Shown: positions 48,059 to 57,768 of the stretch, piece after piece
Numbering within the stretch: position 1 is the stretch's first letter
How the letters are laid out: each line of letters begins with the position of its first letter
Assembly: GCF_009017415.1 (NCBI RefSeq)
Contig: NC_092409.1
Location: 2,294,001-2,358,000 of the forward strand
DNA: 64,000 nt
From: Aspergillus flavus
Lineage: Eukaryota > Ascomycota > Eurotiomycetes > Eurotiales > Aspergillaceae
Direction: 5' to 3'
Notes under the pieces: generated by a model
The model's database searches: none
Told to the model about the DNA's origin: nothing
Seen by the model: the letters and a program-made list of their open reading frames with translations, nothing else
Position numbers and translations under genes: made by a program

Positions 48059-49422
48059 ATGTTTCTTCCGCGGGGCCCCGGGGCGCTCTGTATATACAGA
48101 AACGCTGGAACTAGCCGATATTTCGCACATCGATTCTTTGCGACAAGGTCCTATGAGCCCCTCCGAATACTCTTTTGCGGCTCCGATGAGTTCAGCATAG
48201 CTTCCTTGAACGCTCTCCACAAGGAACACCTGGATCGACCAGATCGGATATCCTCCATTGATGTCGTTTGCAGACCGGGTAAAAGGGTTGGAAGAGGCCT
48301 GAAAAAAATACGCGAGGGTATCTAACCCCACAAGTTGAAAGAGATAAGGGACTAGACTTACGTTCCTTTCGATAGTCCCCATCAAAGCTGCGGCAACCGA
48401 CCTTTCGCTCCCGGTCCATGAGATAGATACCTTCAGAGGATGGACGGTATTATAAAGACAATCTCAGGCCCCTGAAGTGTTACTGACTCTGTTAGCCACC
48501 TGTACTACCTGGGGGTCCCATCAACCTTATAGTAGCAGTATCCTTCGGTTTGTTTGTGCCTCCACGGATTCTCCATGGCGCAAAGTATGGGGGTCTAAAT
48601 GTGCACCCTTCTTTGCTTCCTGAGTGAGTATAAGTAAACGGTCGAGAGTGTTATACCGGTAATTGATTGGTAAACAACAGCTTCCGTGGTCCCGCTCCGC
48701 TCCATCACACTCTTTTGGCTGGTAGAACTAGGACTGGGGTCACTTTGCAGACCCTGGATCTCAAGGATTTCGACCACGGGGTCATTCTACAGCAGACCCC
48801 GTCACCCGGATTCGAGATCCCAAATCCCGAGTCATGTACCGTACCTGAACTCTTAAACCTTGTTGCTCCTAAGGGAGCCGAGATCCTTGTCGACGGTATC
48901 CGAAAGGGCCTGTTTGTTCCTCCAGTACATGATGCCGGCTGGCGTTCGCCAGAAGAACATGAATCCCTGATACATGCAGCTAAGATCAAGCCCGAGGACC
49001 GCCATATCGACTGGGCAAATTGGACCTGGTTAGATATCAGCAGGCGGATTCGTGTACTGGGGCCTTTATGGAGCAAGGCTTTGGTAATCAATGATGCGAC
49101 AGCTAACCCTTCGTCCTTTCAATACCGGCGGGTGATTTTCACCGAGATGGAGGAAGTTGAACCGATGAAAGGAAGCGAAGCGTATGCTGTGGTCCCAGGC
49201 CTACCCTTTGTGGACGGCGCTCATCCCATTGAGTCTCGACAAGGAAAAGGCGTCTACGTATTCACACAAGATGGCAAACTTCTCCGCATCAACCAAATGA
49301 AAGTTGAGGGCGAACAGAATGCGGACGCCCTTCGCGCCGCTCTCAAGGCGCGGATGGTTGGTGGTCGCACATTTTCCTCGAATGGCTCGGACTATACTCC
49401 ATTCTACAATCCACTGCAATGA
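48059..49422 (+). CDS. fmt1: Mitochondrial methionyl-tRNA formyltransferase
   Basis: Four exons, 48059-48317, 48376-48446, 48496-48623, 48681-49422, give 399 residues. The enzyme formylates initiator methionyl-tRNA for mitochondrial translation. Family signatures in the catalytic domain are LRILFCGSDEFSIASLNAL, VPIKAAATDLSLPVHEID, a variable stretch ending FVPPRILHGAKYGGLNVHPS, then LLPDFRGPAPLHHTLLAGRT with GVTLQTLDLKDFDHGVILQQ. The C-terminal OB-like domain follows (IDWANWTWLDISRRIRVLGP, LLRINQMKVEGEQNADA). The N-terminal 35 residues are Arg-rich (RYFAHRFFATRSYEP), fitting a presequence. A second ATG at 48037, out of frame, opens a 25-codon frame that overlaps this start (see findings). Confidence 0.92.
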
Positions 49423-49858
49423 AGACACAAATGGGAAGGAAAAGTGCGCTTTTGACTGTACAACTGACTTGTATAATTGACGTCAAGATACCAATATAAT
49501 TGTTAATGCTAGCCCTGCTTTGGCGCAACGCTGTTTACGTTTGTTTTTGCGGGACATCCCTAACCTTCAGTAGAAAACCGGATCTTGAAAACTTTCTATG
49601 GTTAAAGAAGGGGAGTGTTTACTAATGAATAGACATCCTTATGGCCGAGTTGGGATTCTGAATTGATTTAGCCCGTCACAATATCGAAAGAAAGAAGAAA
49701 GCGATTGTCTCGCCATTCCACTCTTGGTTCCGTATTAGTGCCACAGGTAAAGACGAGTCTTCCTAAATTTTTTTCACAATTGGCTTCTCATGTATACTTA
49801 CACAGTTAAATACACTAAAAAGAGATCAATGCTGGCCTCGGGACAACCTGGGCCATAC
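49423..49858. other. Convergent 3' intergenic region
   Basis: This 436-bp interval holds the 3' flanks of fmt1 (+) and alg14 (-). No feature is recognised. Confidence 0.55.
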
Positions 49859-50775
49859 TCAATCCACAAGCATGCCCACGTATTCCGTCTTTCTCATGCC
49901 TTTCCACGCTCTTTTGCCTTCTAGTCCAGGCCATTGAACGAGGAAACGGTCAGCAAAAGGTAACAGTAGCTTGCCTGATAGACTCAAAGTTGTCACACGA
50001 GCCCATGATTCTATGAAAATCGTACGGAGTTGGTAATCAGTCGGTGCTAAATATTCACCCCCCAAGGGCTTTGTGAACGGAACAAAGCCTCTGATGAAAT
50101 TATGGAGACGGAGGAGCCTGGCAGCTAGTATAACGCAAACCGCCGTAGCAGGACCATTCGTAAGAATCACATCCGGATACGGCGAAACCATTGATGAAGG
50201 AAGTCGCTTTTGGTCCGCATATTGTCCACGCAAGACAAGAAGACATGCCCAAAAAGATCTGAGGGTTGAAAAAGGTGCCGTCAGAAATGACTGATGTACG
50301 CGACGTGCGCGCGGCACAGTCACAATAGTGTAGGATTCTGCTGGGCTACAGTCGGTCGTAGTTGCTTTCTGAACTTGATTGAGATATCGAGTCTCAAACT
50401 CTACTGCCTTCGTAGCACTGAAGTTATCCCCCGAGCTCACAACATATGTGCGATATGCATACTGGGACGGATCGAGCTTTATACGTCGTAACATGGAGAA
50501 CATTTCGGCTGTATGCCCGCCGCTGCCTAAGACGACGAGAAGATGGGTAGGGGTGTTTTTCGAGCGCCATTTAGGAATGTTAGCATTTTGTGATGTGTAT
50601 AGGGCATAGATGAGGACCTGTAAGGAAAGTTATGAGTATTAGTCAAGGATGAAGAGAGGTGATTAGGTGTATGTCAACACCAGGAGCTTACAATGAATGC
50701 TGATACGCCAACCACAATTCCTATAGTGAAAAGCCCAAGTAGGCTTCTCAGGGACCACTGTGGCAGGAACATCAT
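49859..50775 (-). CDS. alg14: UDP-GlcNAc transferase subunit Alg14
   Basis: Two exons, 50775-50692 and 50617-49859, give 280 residues. Alg14 anchors Alg13 to the cytosolic face of the ER; together they add the second GlcNAc to dolichol-linked oligosaccharide. The first exon encodes the membrane anchor (LLGLFTIGIVVGVSAFIVLI across the junction). The Rossmann core follows: THLLVVLGSGGHTAEMFSML, YAYRTYVVSSGDNFSATKAV, IVTVPRARRVHQSFLTAPFS, PYPDVILTNGPATAVCVILA, and the family signature IFIESWARVTTLSLSGKLLL with PFADRFLVQWPGLEGK. A segment between ARLLRLHNF and QLRTIFIESW is longer than I expect; it may be an insertion typical of fungi. The start could be either of two adjacent ATGs (50775 or 50772). 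Confidence 0.92.
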
Positions 50776-51175
50776 ACCAAATGTTGAAAGCTACTAGGGG
50801 ACCCAGGAATGCGATCAAAGAAACCAAACGTAAGTTAGTTTGCAGCTGCAGGCGTCATCAGTAACATTTGTTGACAGATAAGTGGTAAAGCACGGCCAAT
50901 TGAGTAGCGTTGTTGTTAGCTCTGTCTATTGTTTAAGTTAACAATCAAGACGAGACTAGTAACGGCATGTAGCAACAACTGAACACAAGTCGGCACTTGT
51001 GTAGAAATCTTTAATTGTTTGTCCCTCGAGCGATGCTGCGGGTGATGATTAAATCGGGCACGTGGTCCGTGCGACTCGGCGATTATTTTGTCTTAACTCC
51101 TGCCCATCGTTAGATGGGAGGTTGTTGCTCCATCAACAACCTTCCCGCTATCAATGTCAACACTTCGGATATGAA
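50776..51175. promoter_or_regulatory. Divergent promoter alg14/ima1
   Basis: This 400-bp region lies between divergent start codons. No specific site is assigned; ATGs just upstream of the ima1 start (e.g. 51154) are followed by early stops and could act as short upstream frames. Confidence 0.5.
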
Positions 51176-53864
51176 ATGGCTCCTCTCTTCGCAAAGCGAT
51201 TAACTTGCTTCTATTGCGGGAGACGGTCTGCACAGACTGAAAAAGGCTCTATCCGCAAATGGCGCTGTAACGCTTGTGAGGCAATAAATTACCTGGATGA
51301 AGTAGGTCATTTTCTTTTCTTTTCTTTTTCGTGTCTCTCCGAGACTTGCTAACCATCTCGGCAACTATGACAGAAAGGACAAATCGCGGACCCCCCAGCA
51401 GCAGATACAAATCCTAATGTCTACGGTTCGGATGTATCGAGTACCCCTTTCGAGTCGACTGATATTACGGGCTCCGGTCTATTCTGCGCGCAATGCATCC
51501 GAAATCAGCATCTTTTCACGAGTGCTCTCGCCGCATATTTCCCGCCAACAGACGATCCAAACTATGGCGCATACGAACAAGAATACCCGAAGTTTCGGAA
51601 GAACCTTGAAGAACGGTATCCGCAAGTATGCGCCAAATGTGAGCCCAGGGTGAAAGACCGCATCCGCCAGGCAGGATACGAGGCAAAATCAGACCACCTG
51701 AGACGTATGATGGATCGTAGCAAAGCTGGAAGAGCAGCAAGGCATGCACGCAAATGGAATTGGAGGAGCTTGTTGCTTTATGCTGGCGCCATGACTTACT
51801 GGGCTAGTGTTGCTGGCCAACTCTCCTGGAATCTAGTGGGCGCTTTAGCTACTGATGAATTACTACGGGACCCGGATGATCTTCTTACACCAGCGTCCAT
51901 CGTAAAGTGTGTCCAGCAAACATTAGAGACGCGCCGCATGCCAAGTTATTGCTTCGTTGATCTGGCACCTTATGCCGGCCTGTCTCTTGTAGCAGGCATA
52001 CTTTCTGCCTGGTATAACCCGAAACTGCGCTTCAAGGTTGAAGGGAGAGCTGGCCGCTTCGTCGGTCTAGGAGAATACTACCAAGTCCAACTCATTGTCA
52101 TGGTAGTGCGATGTGTCTTTTGGGCTTTGCTTAGAGACCCTTCGGCAAATGGTTTACAGTCGAATCTTCCCCCGACCTTGCATACGTTTATGTTCATATT
52201 CACTGCTTTGGTATGTCTCGCTCACTTGCTAACCATGGATATTAAACGGCATCAAACTCACAATAGTCTAGTCTGTTCTATTCTCTAGGCGCATTGCGCA
52301 GTATGACACTCGCCCTCTGGTAAATTGGGCCGACAATACTCCGGCAGCAACACCAGCTCGTGGACGTGGCGAGTCTCCTGTTTATTCCACTGGAAGCAAA
52401 CAGCTTTTCACAAGCCCGAGCGAAAGGCTGCAACAGGGCACACCACGCTTTCCTCTCGAAAAGCTAGCGACACCTCGACCTGTTCCTGAGGAGCCAACTT
52501 TCCCTACCCCTCCTCCGGAAGGAGACGATATGGATTGGACACCTTCTGTACAGCATAATGTCACACCTACTGTGAGCGTGCACCAGAGAGAGCGGAAATC
52601 TGTTCTCGATGGACCTTTACCATTCTACGGATCTCTACCCGCCGCTCCTAAACCTCCGTCATGGAACCTGCGTAACCAGCCTGTTCAGCGCCAGAAACCC
52701 ATCGAACAGGTTGTTGAGCGCAATCCGTTCCACCGTACTCCAGCCCAACCCTCGAGCCCCTGGGCGCGGAACAATGGCCCCTTTGATACTGCATTTGCAC
52801 CTCCGAAGTTCTTCCCCATGAGTGATCATGCCGCCTCAACCGGGCTAGAAAGTCTGTTTGATAAAGCTTTCACCATAAAATCGCCTGAGGATGAGGATCA
52901 CGGCGCATGGCAATCACAACAGCAGACGACGAATACTCGTCCCCATCAATCTGTCGACCTGCATAGTTATTTTATCTTTCAATATCTCCGACTGGGATTG
53001 CTTCTGTCCTCTATCGCTGCTTGGCTCGTATCCCAGTATGGCCATATCTCTCTACCCGGTGATTGTATTGAAGTAGCTTCCTTGGGTAGCGCGAGCCTTA
53101 TTGCCGGATTTGCGCTACTTGAAGCCCTAAAACAACCTCTCGCTCAGTGGAACGGTATGGAAATACTTGTTTATTTTGCAGAGCTCGTGGCAGCAGTTCA
53201 TCTTGGAGGAAATCTGCCGCACGTTTCTTACGAACGACACTACTTCGACAGATACGGAAAGCTCCTTTTGATATTCATGACAGTTCAAGAGGCTTTGGGG
53301 CTACTCTCTCTCTATCGTTTCTCGTCGGCCATCAGCAGTGGGCAAGTGCCGCAAGCGAACCAAAACCAGCCACCACCTGCCGGCCTCCCCAGCACGTCCC
53401 CTAGGCTCGAGAATAGCAGCGGTCAAGAACTTCAGTCGGTTACCACGCAGCAATCTGTGCCGCCGCTTTCTTTCTCCTCGACTGTGACTGGATCTAGCTT
53501 TTCAGCCCAGACGCCCGAGGCTCGGCGCCATCATCATTTCCCGTCGTATGACGGCGGCCACCAGGATTATAGTTTCAGTTTGAAAAGCTTGAAGGGCGAC
53601 GAATCTGACGTGTCGGACCCGCTGGACCGTGACTCCGATACCGAAACTACGGTGACGACAGCTACTACGGCCACGAATGCCACAATCCGGAATATTCGCT
53701 ATGGACGAAGCGGCAGCGACGCGTTCTTATCACCAAGACGGTCCGAACTTGGACCCGGCATCGGCGGTCTCAGCCTTGACGACGAACCTTCCCGGCGAAT
53801 GACCCGGAGTCAAACTCAGAAGCTACGGCGCTTCCCCGGGCGTGGGAATGTCAGAACAAAATGA
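51176..53864 (+). CDS. ima1: Inner nuclear membrane protein Ima1
   Basis: Three exons, 51176-51301, 51374-52210, 52272-53864, give 851 residues. Ima1 (Samp1/NET5 family) is an inner nuclear membrane protein linked to heterochromatin and the LINC complex. The N-terminal Ima1 domain has paired zinc-binding cysteines: LTCFYCGRRS, WRCNACEAIN, GLFCAQCIRNQ and YPQVCAKCEPR. Several membrane segments follow (LLLYAGAMTYWASVAGQLSW, YAGLSLVAGILSAWYN, VQLIVMVVRCVFWALL, TFMFIFTAL). A long disordered Pro/Ser-rich loop leads to two or three more membrane segments near residues 590-690 (RLGLLLSSIAAWLVSQYG, LGSASLIAGFALLEAL). The acceptor of the second intron (GTCTAG, ending 52271) was chosen among three because it alone keeps the frame to RRIAQYDTRPLVNWADN. 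Confidence 0.9.
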
Positions 53865-53866
53865 AA

Positions 53867-54065
53867 CCCGACAGCCGGGCGTACTCAATTGCATGATGTG
53901 ATGTGAAGGTTAGGGATTGAATATTAGCAAGCGATTGTATATAGGTGTAAATAGGAAGTGTTTTACGGTCTTTAAGTCGTTTATCTATTATTCTCCATCG
54001 CAGCAATACCAAAGCTTACTGTATCCTATATTACTTCTTTTATATTGTGATATCAGTACTACCTT
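53867..54065 (+). repeat. Diverged direct repeat, copy 1 (ima1 3' flank)
   Basis: Beginning CCCGACAGCCGGGCGTAC just after the ima1 stop, this stretch aligns with 60354-60573. Shared blocks include the start, GATGTGAAG, GATTGAATAT-AGCAAGC, AGTAGGAAG versus AATAGGAAG, and a C/T-rich end with TTACTTCTTTT and ATACTCCTT-like sequence. The second copy is the nitrilase promoter and leader. Orientation is the same in both. Similarity stops before any nitrilase coding sequence here. Confidence 0.85.
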
Positions 54066-54125
54066 TCCTTGCGATTCTGTTGATTCGTCAAAAAATATCA
54101 AATCCAACCAAATAACTCCTCCAAG

Positions 54126-54220
54126 ACTGTGGACATGTTACTGGCTCCAGTCACTGTGCCTAATGACGGTAACCCCTAATCACGGCGGAATGTGACTGGG
54201 GCCAGTAACATGCCCACAGT
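54126..54220. repeat. 29-bp inverted repeat with 37-nt loop
   Basis: Arm 54126-54154 and arm 54192-54220 are reverse complements at 27 of 29 positions; both differences are transitions. It lies between the convergent 3' ends of ima1 and the small gene at 54239, so transcripts from either side could form a long hairpin. Confidence 0.9.
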
Positions 54221-54238
54221 ATCCCAGTCCCAACACCA

Positions 54239-54490
54239 TTATTCCGGAATGGTGTACATGCCAGCCTCCTCCTTGGGCTGCTCAGCTGGAGCCTCATTTT
54301 CCTTCTCCGCAGCAGCAGCGGGAGTAGCCTGAGTGTTCTCAGCGGGGGCTAGCTTGGGAGCCTCAGCAGCAGAAGTCTCCGTCGCGGGAGTCAAGTCGAA
54401 GCTGTAGTAGGGCAAGGAAGGCGTTCGTGGACAAAAGAAGGTTGGCTTTTGTCCGAGGTCATCAATAACCGTGCGAGTCAAATCGTCCAT
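54239..54490 (-). CDS. Small Ala/Glu/Pro-rich protein, hypothetical
   Basis: An 83-residue open frame from ATG at 54490. The first half (MDDLTRTVIDDLGQKPTFFC, PSLPYYSFDLTPATETSA) looks ordered and the second is Ala/Glu/Pro-rich and disordered, ending GMYTIPE. A canonical intron signal lies just upstream in the presumed leader (54575-54523: GTCAAT donor, TACTAACC branch, CCAG acceptor), which supports transcription from this strand. An alternative reading uses that splice to extend an upstream frame (54763-54576, containing MSLAEWQSLIKNSHKSARHC) into a different frame ending soon after. I recognise no family. Confidence 0.45.
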   Translation of the reverse strand: MDDLTRTVIDDLGQKPTFFCPRTPSLPYYSFDLTPATETSAAEAPKLAPAENTQATPAAAAEKENEAPAEQPKEEAGMYTIPE

Positions 54491-54922
54491 CAATATTTTT
54501 TAAGTTTCGAAGCTGGTAGAGCCTGGAGATGGTTAGTATTATAATGGACAGATTTAGGGAAGACATGGGATTGACCGACAGTGTCGCGCACTTTTATGCG
54601 AATTTTTGATTAATGACTGCCATTCTGCAAGACTCATACCCTCTGGTAGGCCTTGGTGGGGTTCAATCACAATCTTTATCTTCTTTAGTATCTCTCCTGC
54701 TTCTTGAATGGATATTTGGGGGCACCTTGCTTGGATGAGTGGGGTGCCTATAACAAGGGCCACTCCAGGGGTAGGTCGGCCGTTAGGTGACGAGTATAAG
54801 GTGGGAAACGAGGGGAACTGAGAGTCGAACCGGAGGGTGAGCGCAGGAAAGGATGATCCGCTTCTTGATATGGCAGTCTAGGTGTGCCTCTTCTGCAGGC
54901 CAGAAAAGATTTTTTTGCGTTG
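54491..54922 (-). other. Leader/intergenic interval with candidate leader intron
   Basis: It contains the intron signals described for the gene at 54239 and an open frame without ATG start (54554-54763). Its status is unresolved. Confidence 0.35.
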
Positions 54923-55156
54923 TTAAAGAGAGTTCCCGAAGCCACCTATCGTGGACTTCATTATCTTGTTGTATAGCCATATGTCATTGGCCATACCGGC
55001 AAGCAGAGGGATGCCCATGCTGAGCCCAACGGCTAAACCGGCGTGGGCAGAGAGGGATGGTTGGAATTGGTGGGCCATGCCACCGTTGATTGGCATGGCC
55101 TTGACAAGGGGGCAGCCCATAAGGGCCACCAAGAGAAGGGTGACGAAAACGTTCAT
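54923..55156 (-). CDS. Small secreted or membrane-associated peptide, hypothetical
   Basis: A 77-residue frame from ATG at 55156. Residues 1-20 (MNVFVTLLLVALMGCPLVKA) form a good signal peptide with an Ala cleavage context. A second hydrophobic stretch (LAVGLSMGIPLLAGMANDIW, residues about 41-60) could span a membrane or be a hydrophobic core. There are no cysteines in the mature part, so it is not a hydrophobin or a defensin-like peptide. It lies inside the segment bounded by the two direct repeats, with an unusual inverted-repeat array just upstream. I recognise no family; a small ORF of this size could be chance, but the signal peptide argues for it. Confidence 0.45.
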   Translation of the reverse strand: MNVFVTLLLVALMGCPLVKAMPINGGMAHQFQPSLSAHAGLAVGLSMGIPLLAGMANDIWLYNKIMKSTIGGFGNSL

Positions 55157-55224
55157 TTTGAGTAAATTTGTGAGGAGGTTCTTATTGGAGGATGTCTGTC
55201 AATGATTTGTATTGTGATTTCCTT

Positions 55225-55460
55225 AGAGGATTGGGCACTCTGCGACGATTGGGATACTGTGTAGTCCTATCGAGCCCTTTTCTCTTTGTCGAAGTCGAAG
55301 ATGGCGGAGAGGGGGTCAACCGCCACCTCCCTATGTGCGCCTCCCAGTTATAATATCCCCAATCGTCGCAGAGTGCCTCAATCCTCCTTGTCTTAATCCT
55401 TGGAAGATCAAACCCCCCATCTCCGTCATCTTCTCAAAGAGAAAAGGGCTCGATAGGTTC
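55225..55460. repeat. Four-block inverted-repeat array (A-B-A'-B')
   Basis: Block A (55225-55256, core GCACTCTGCGACGATTGGG) recurs inverted at 55352-55385. Block B (55264-55315, core TATCGAGCCCTTTTCTCTTT) recurs inverted at 55410-55460. A precedes B and A' precedes B', so the order is not that of a simple palindrome. The array is in the 0.7-kb gap upstream of the secreted-peptide gene (55157-55824), where no other feature is seen. Confidence 0.85.
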
Positions 55461-55824
55461 AACCCAAGTAAAGGGATTGAGACGGTTGTTGTAGCGAGGT
55501 GAAGGGATTGCATGGAGGAGTAAAGAGGCAGGAAGTGTATTGTGTGAAGTACTAGGTCATGTGCCTGCCTATTTAGGTCTTCAGGCGCCTGCCGTCACGG
55601 GTGGACAGTGGTTGCTCCTTCTTATAATCAGTCACCTGTGACCCGGGAAGAGCCCTAAGAGGGAGTGAATTTGGGTATTATGCAATAATGCAATTAATCA
55701 ATCAATCACTCTAGTAGCAGCATTCGATGAATAGATATCCAATTGACCTATGCAGTCATGGCTATATCATAACGGACGATCAAGCAATTCACAAGGCCGG
55801 GAAAGAGACACAAGGTCGACAATA

Positions 55825-57768
55825 TTACACCCTTTCTACCCTAGTTTCTGTAGCAACTTCATCTTTATGGTCACCTTCCACTTGGGATGCACTTCTCTCT
55901 ACATCTTCAGTCTTCAAATGAGTATCACTGCTAGTAGCACCGAAGAGCTCATCCATTTTCTCCAGTGAGAGACCTATCAAAGAAAAGTCAGTCCCCGTAA
56001 ATAACCATTGTATGCAGGATGAGTTTGGGGGGGCGGAGTTGCAATGAATACCTTTGGTTTCGGGAATAAAGAACCAAACCCACACGCCCATTGAGAAACA
56101 AAAACAGGCGAAAATGATGTATGTCCTATTCGTATGTTATTAACGAGTCCAAAAAGTATTTTGTTTATATGAGATGCTGAGAAGATGTGATACACAAAGG
56201 AAAAGGAACTAACCCGTAACCGTTGGCACCAACGGTCGCCAGCATATTGGGAACAGCCCGAGAAACGACAAAGTTGAACAGCCACTGGGTCGCGGCAGCC
56301 ATGGCGACGTTCAGACTTCTCAGTCGGGCAGTCGGGATCTCGGAGACATAGATCCAGCAGACGGGCCCCCAGCCAAATTGGAAGCACGCGGCAAAGAGGA
56401 AGATACAGACGAGAGCGACATAGCCAGCGGGGATCACGGGCTGGCCTTCTACCGGTGGCGCAATGCGGATATATAACCCGATGTAGAGCATAGCTAGGCC
56501 CTGGGCGACAGAGGTCCAGAGCAGAGAGCGTCGACGGCCCAAAGAATCGGCGACGAAGACTAGGAAGACGGCACATGCCACCACCTTCACGATCCCGTAC
56601 ACTCCCGTGGCGAAGAGGCCTGTCGTAGTACCGGTGATGCCCAGATTTTCAAAGATCTGTGGTGCGTAGTAATTAATGGCGTTCGTGCCGGTCATTTGCT
56701 GGCAGACCATGAGGAAGATGCTGATCATGGCTCGTTTGCGGTTGCCTGGGATGAGCCACATCTCTTTCATAAGGTCCCAGAAGCCGGAACCACCGATGAG
56801 TTGGCGCTCATGCTCAAGTTGATTGACGATATCTTGGAACTCGTTCTCAATGTACTGATGTGTTGAGGGGAGGTTGCGCACGCGGGAGAGCGTCTTCCGA
56901 GCGTCTTCCCAGCGGTCTTGTTTTGCGAGCCAACGGGGGGATTCGTTGCATAGGAGCATACCCACAAGCATAAGAAGGGCGGGGAGGGCCTGCATGGCAA
57001 GTGGAACCATGTATTGTGCCGTGCCCTTGATGTGGAGGGAAGAGCCGTAGTTGATCCAGAAGGCGAGCATAATTCCCATTGTGATGAACAGTTGGTAGAG
57101 GCCTGTTAGACCACCACGGATGGCTCTTGGGGCGTTTTCAGAGACATAGAGAGGATTGATCATCGAAGCGAAGCCGACACCGAAACCGTTGATTAGACTG
57201 AGTTGGGCTCTGTTAGCCCTCAGGGTTCGAAAAGAGAAGCATGAGGAGCGATGCTCACCGTCCGATGTACATAGCTTCCAGGTGCCCGCTTGCTGCCACT
57301 TGCATGATAACGCCAACGATAGCAATTAACGATGCGGATATCAACCCGGTCTTTCGACCCCATTTGTCTGCTACTGGGGAGGCGATGAGGGCGCCAAAGA
57401 AGCACCCTGCCTGTAATGTGGATACAATATTAGCGGAGAGATTGGCCTCTCCTATATCGCCAAGGTTCTTTAACCCATATTTCCTATCCGTATGAGGTCA
57501 GCGATTGTTGTGTAATTAGAGAATTTAGAGATGAGAAGGCGACTTACACTTGGAAAGGATCCATCGTAAGGACACCTCCTATGATACCGGTCTCCATTCC
57601 GAAAAGCATGCCGCCAAAGCAGGCCTGTAGATGTTCAGTTTCTGTTGTAACAGAAGGTTAAAGAAAACCAACCGAACACGCGAGCATGTACACCCTCCAT
57701 CCATAAATCTCCTTGGGGTCCTCTCGCATCGCCTCATTGTGGACGAGTCTTCGGAGTATAACTGACAT
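55825..57768 (-). CDS. MFS sugar/quinate-type transporter
   Basis: Six exons, 57768-57673, 57624-57548, 57483-57259, 57197-56214, 56125-56052, 55973-55825, give 534 residues from ATG 57768. Sugar porters move hexoses or related polyols and acids across the plasma membrane with protons. Motifs are [19 protein letters not shown] (helix 1), ADKWGRKTG (loop 2-3), [18 protein letters not shown] (PESPR-type), [20 protein letters not shown] (helix 7), [12 protein letters not shown] and [20 protein letters not shown] (PETKG). The closest resemblance is to quinate permease-like porters such as QutD/qa-y, but substrate cannot be read from sequence. The frame is open and protein-like upstream to 57861 (RRVEPRFGDRSAISTAKLPE) behind a TTTCAG acceptor, so an upstream exon may extend the N-terminus. 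Confidence 0.9.

Noticed and set aside
52262..52289. Alternative acceptors for the second ima1 intron (CAATAG at 52266 or CTCTAG at 52289)
   Set aside because: Both break the frame into RRIAQYDTRPLVNW; only the acceptor ending 52271 preserves it.
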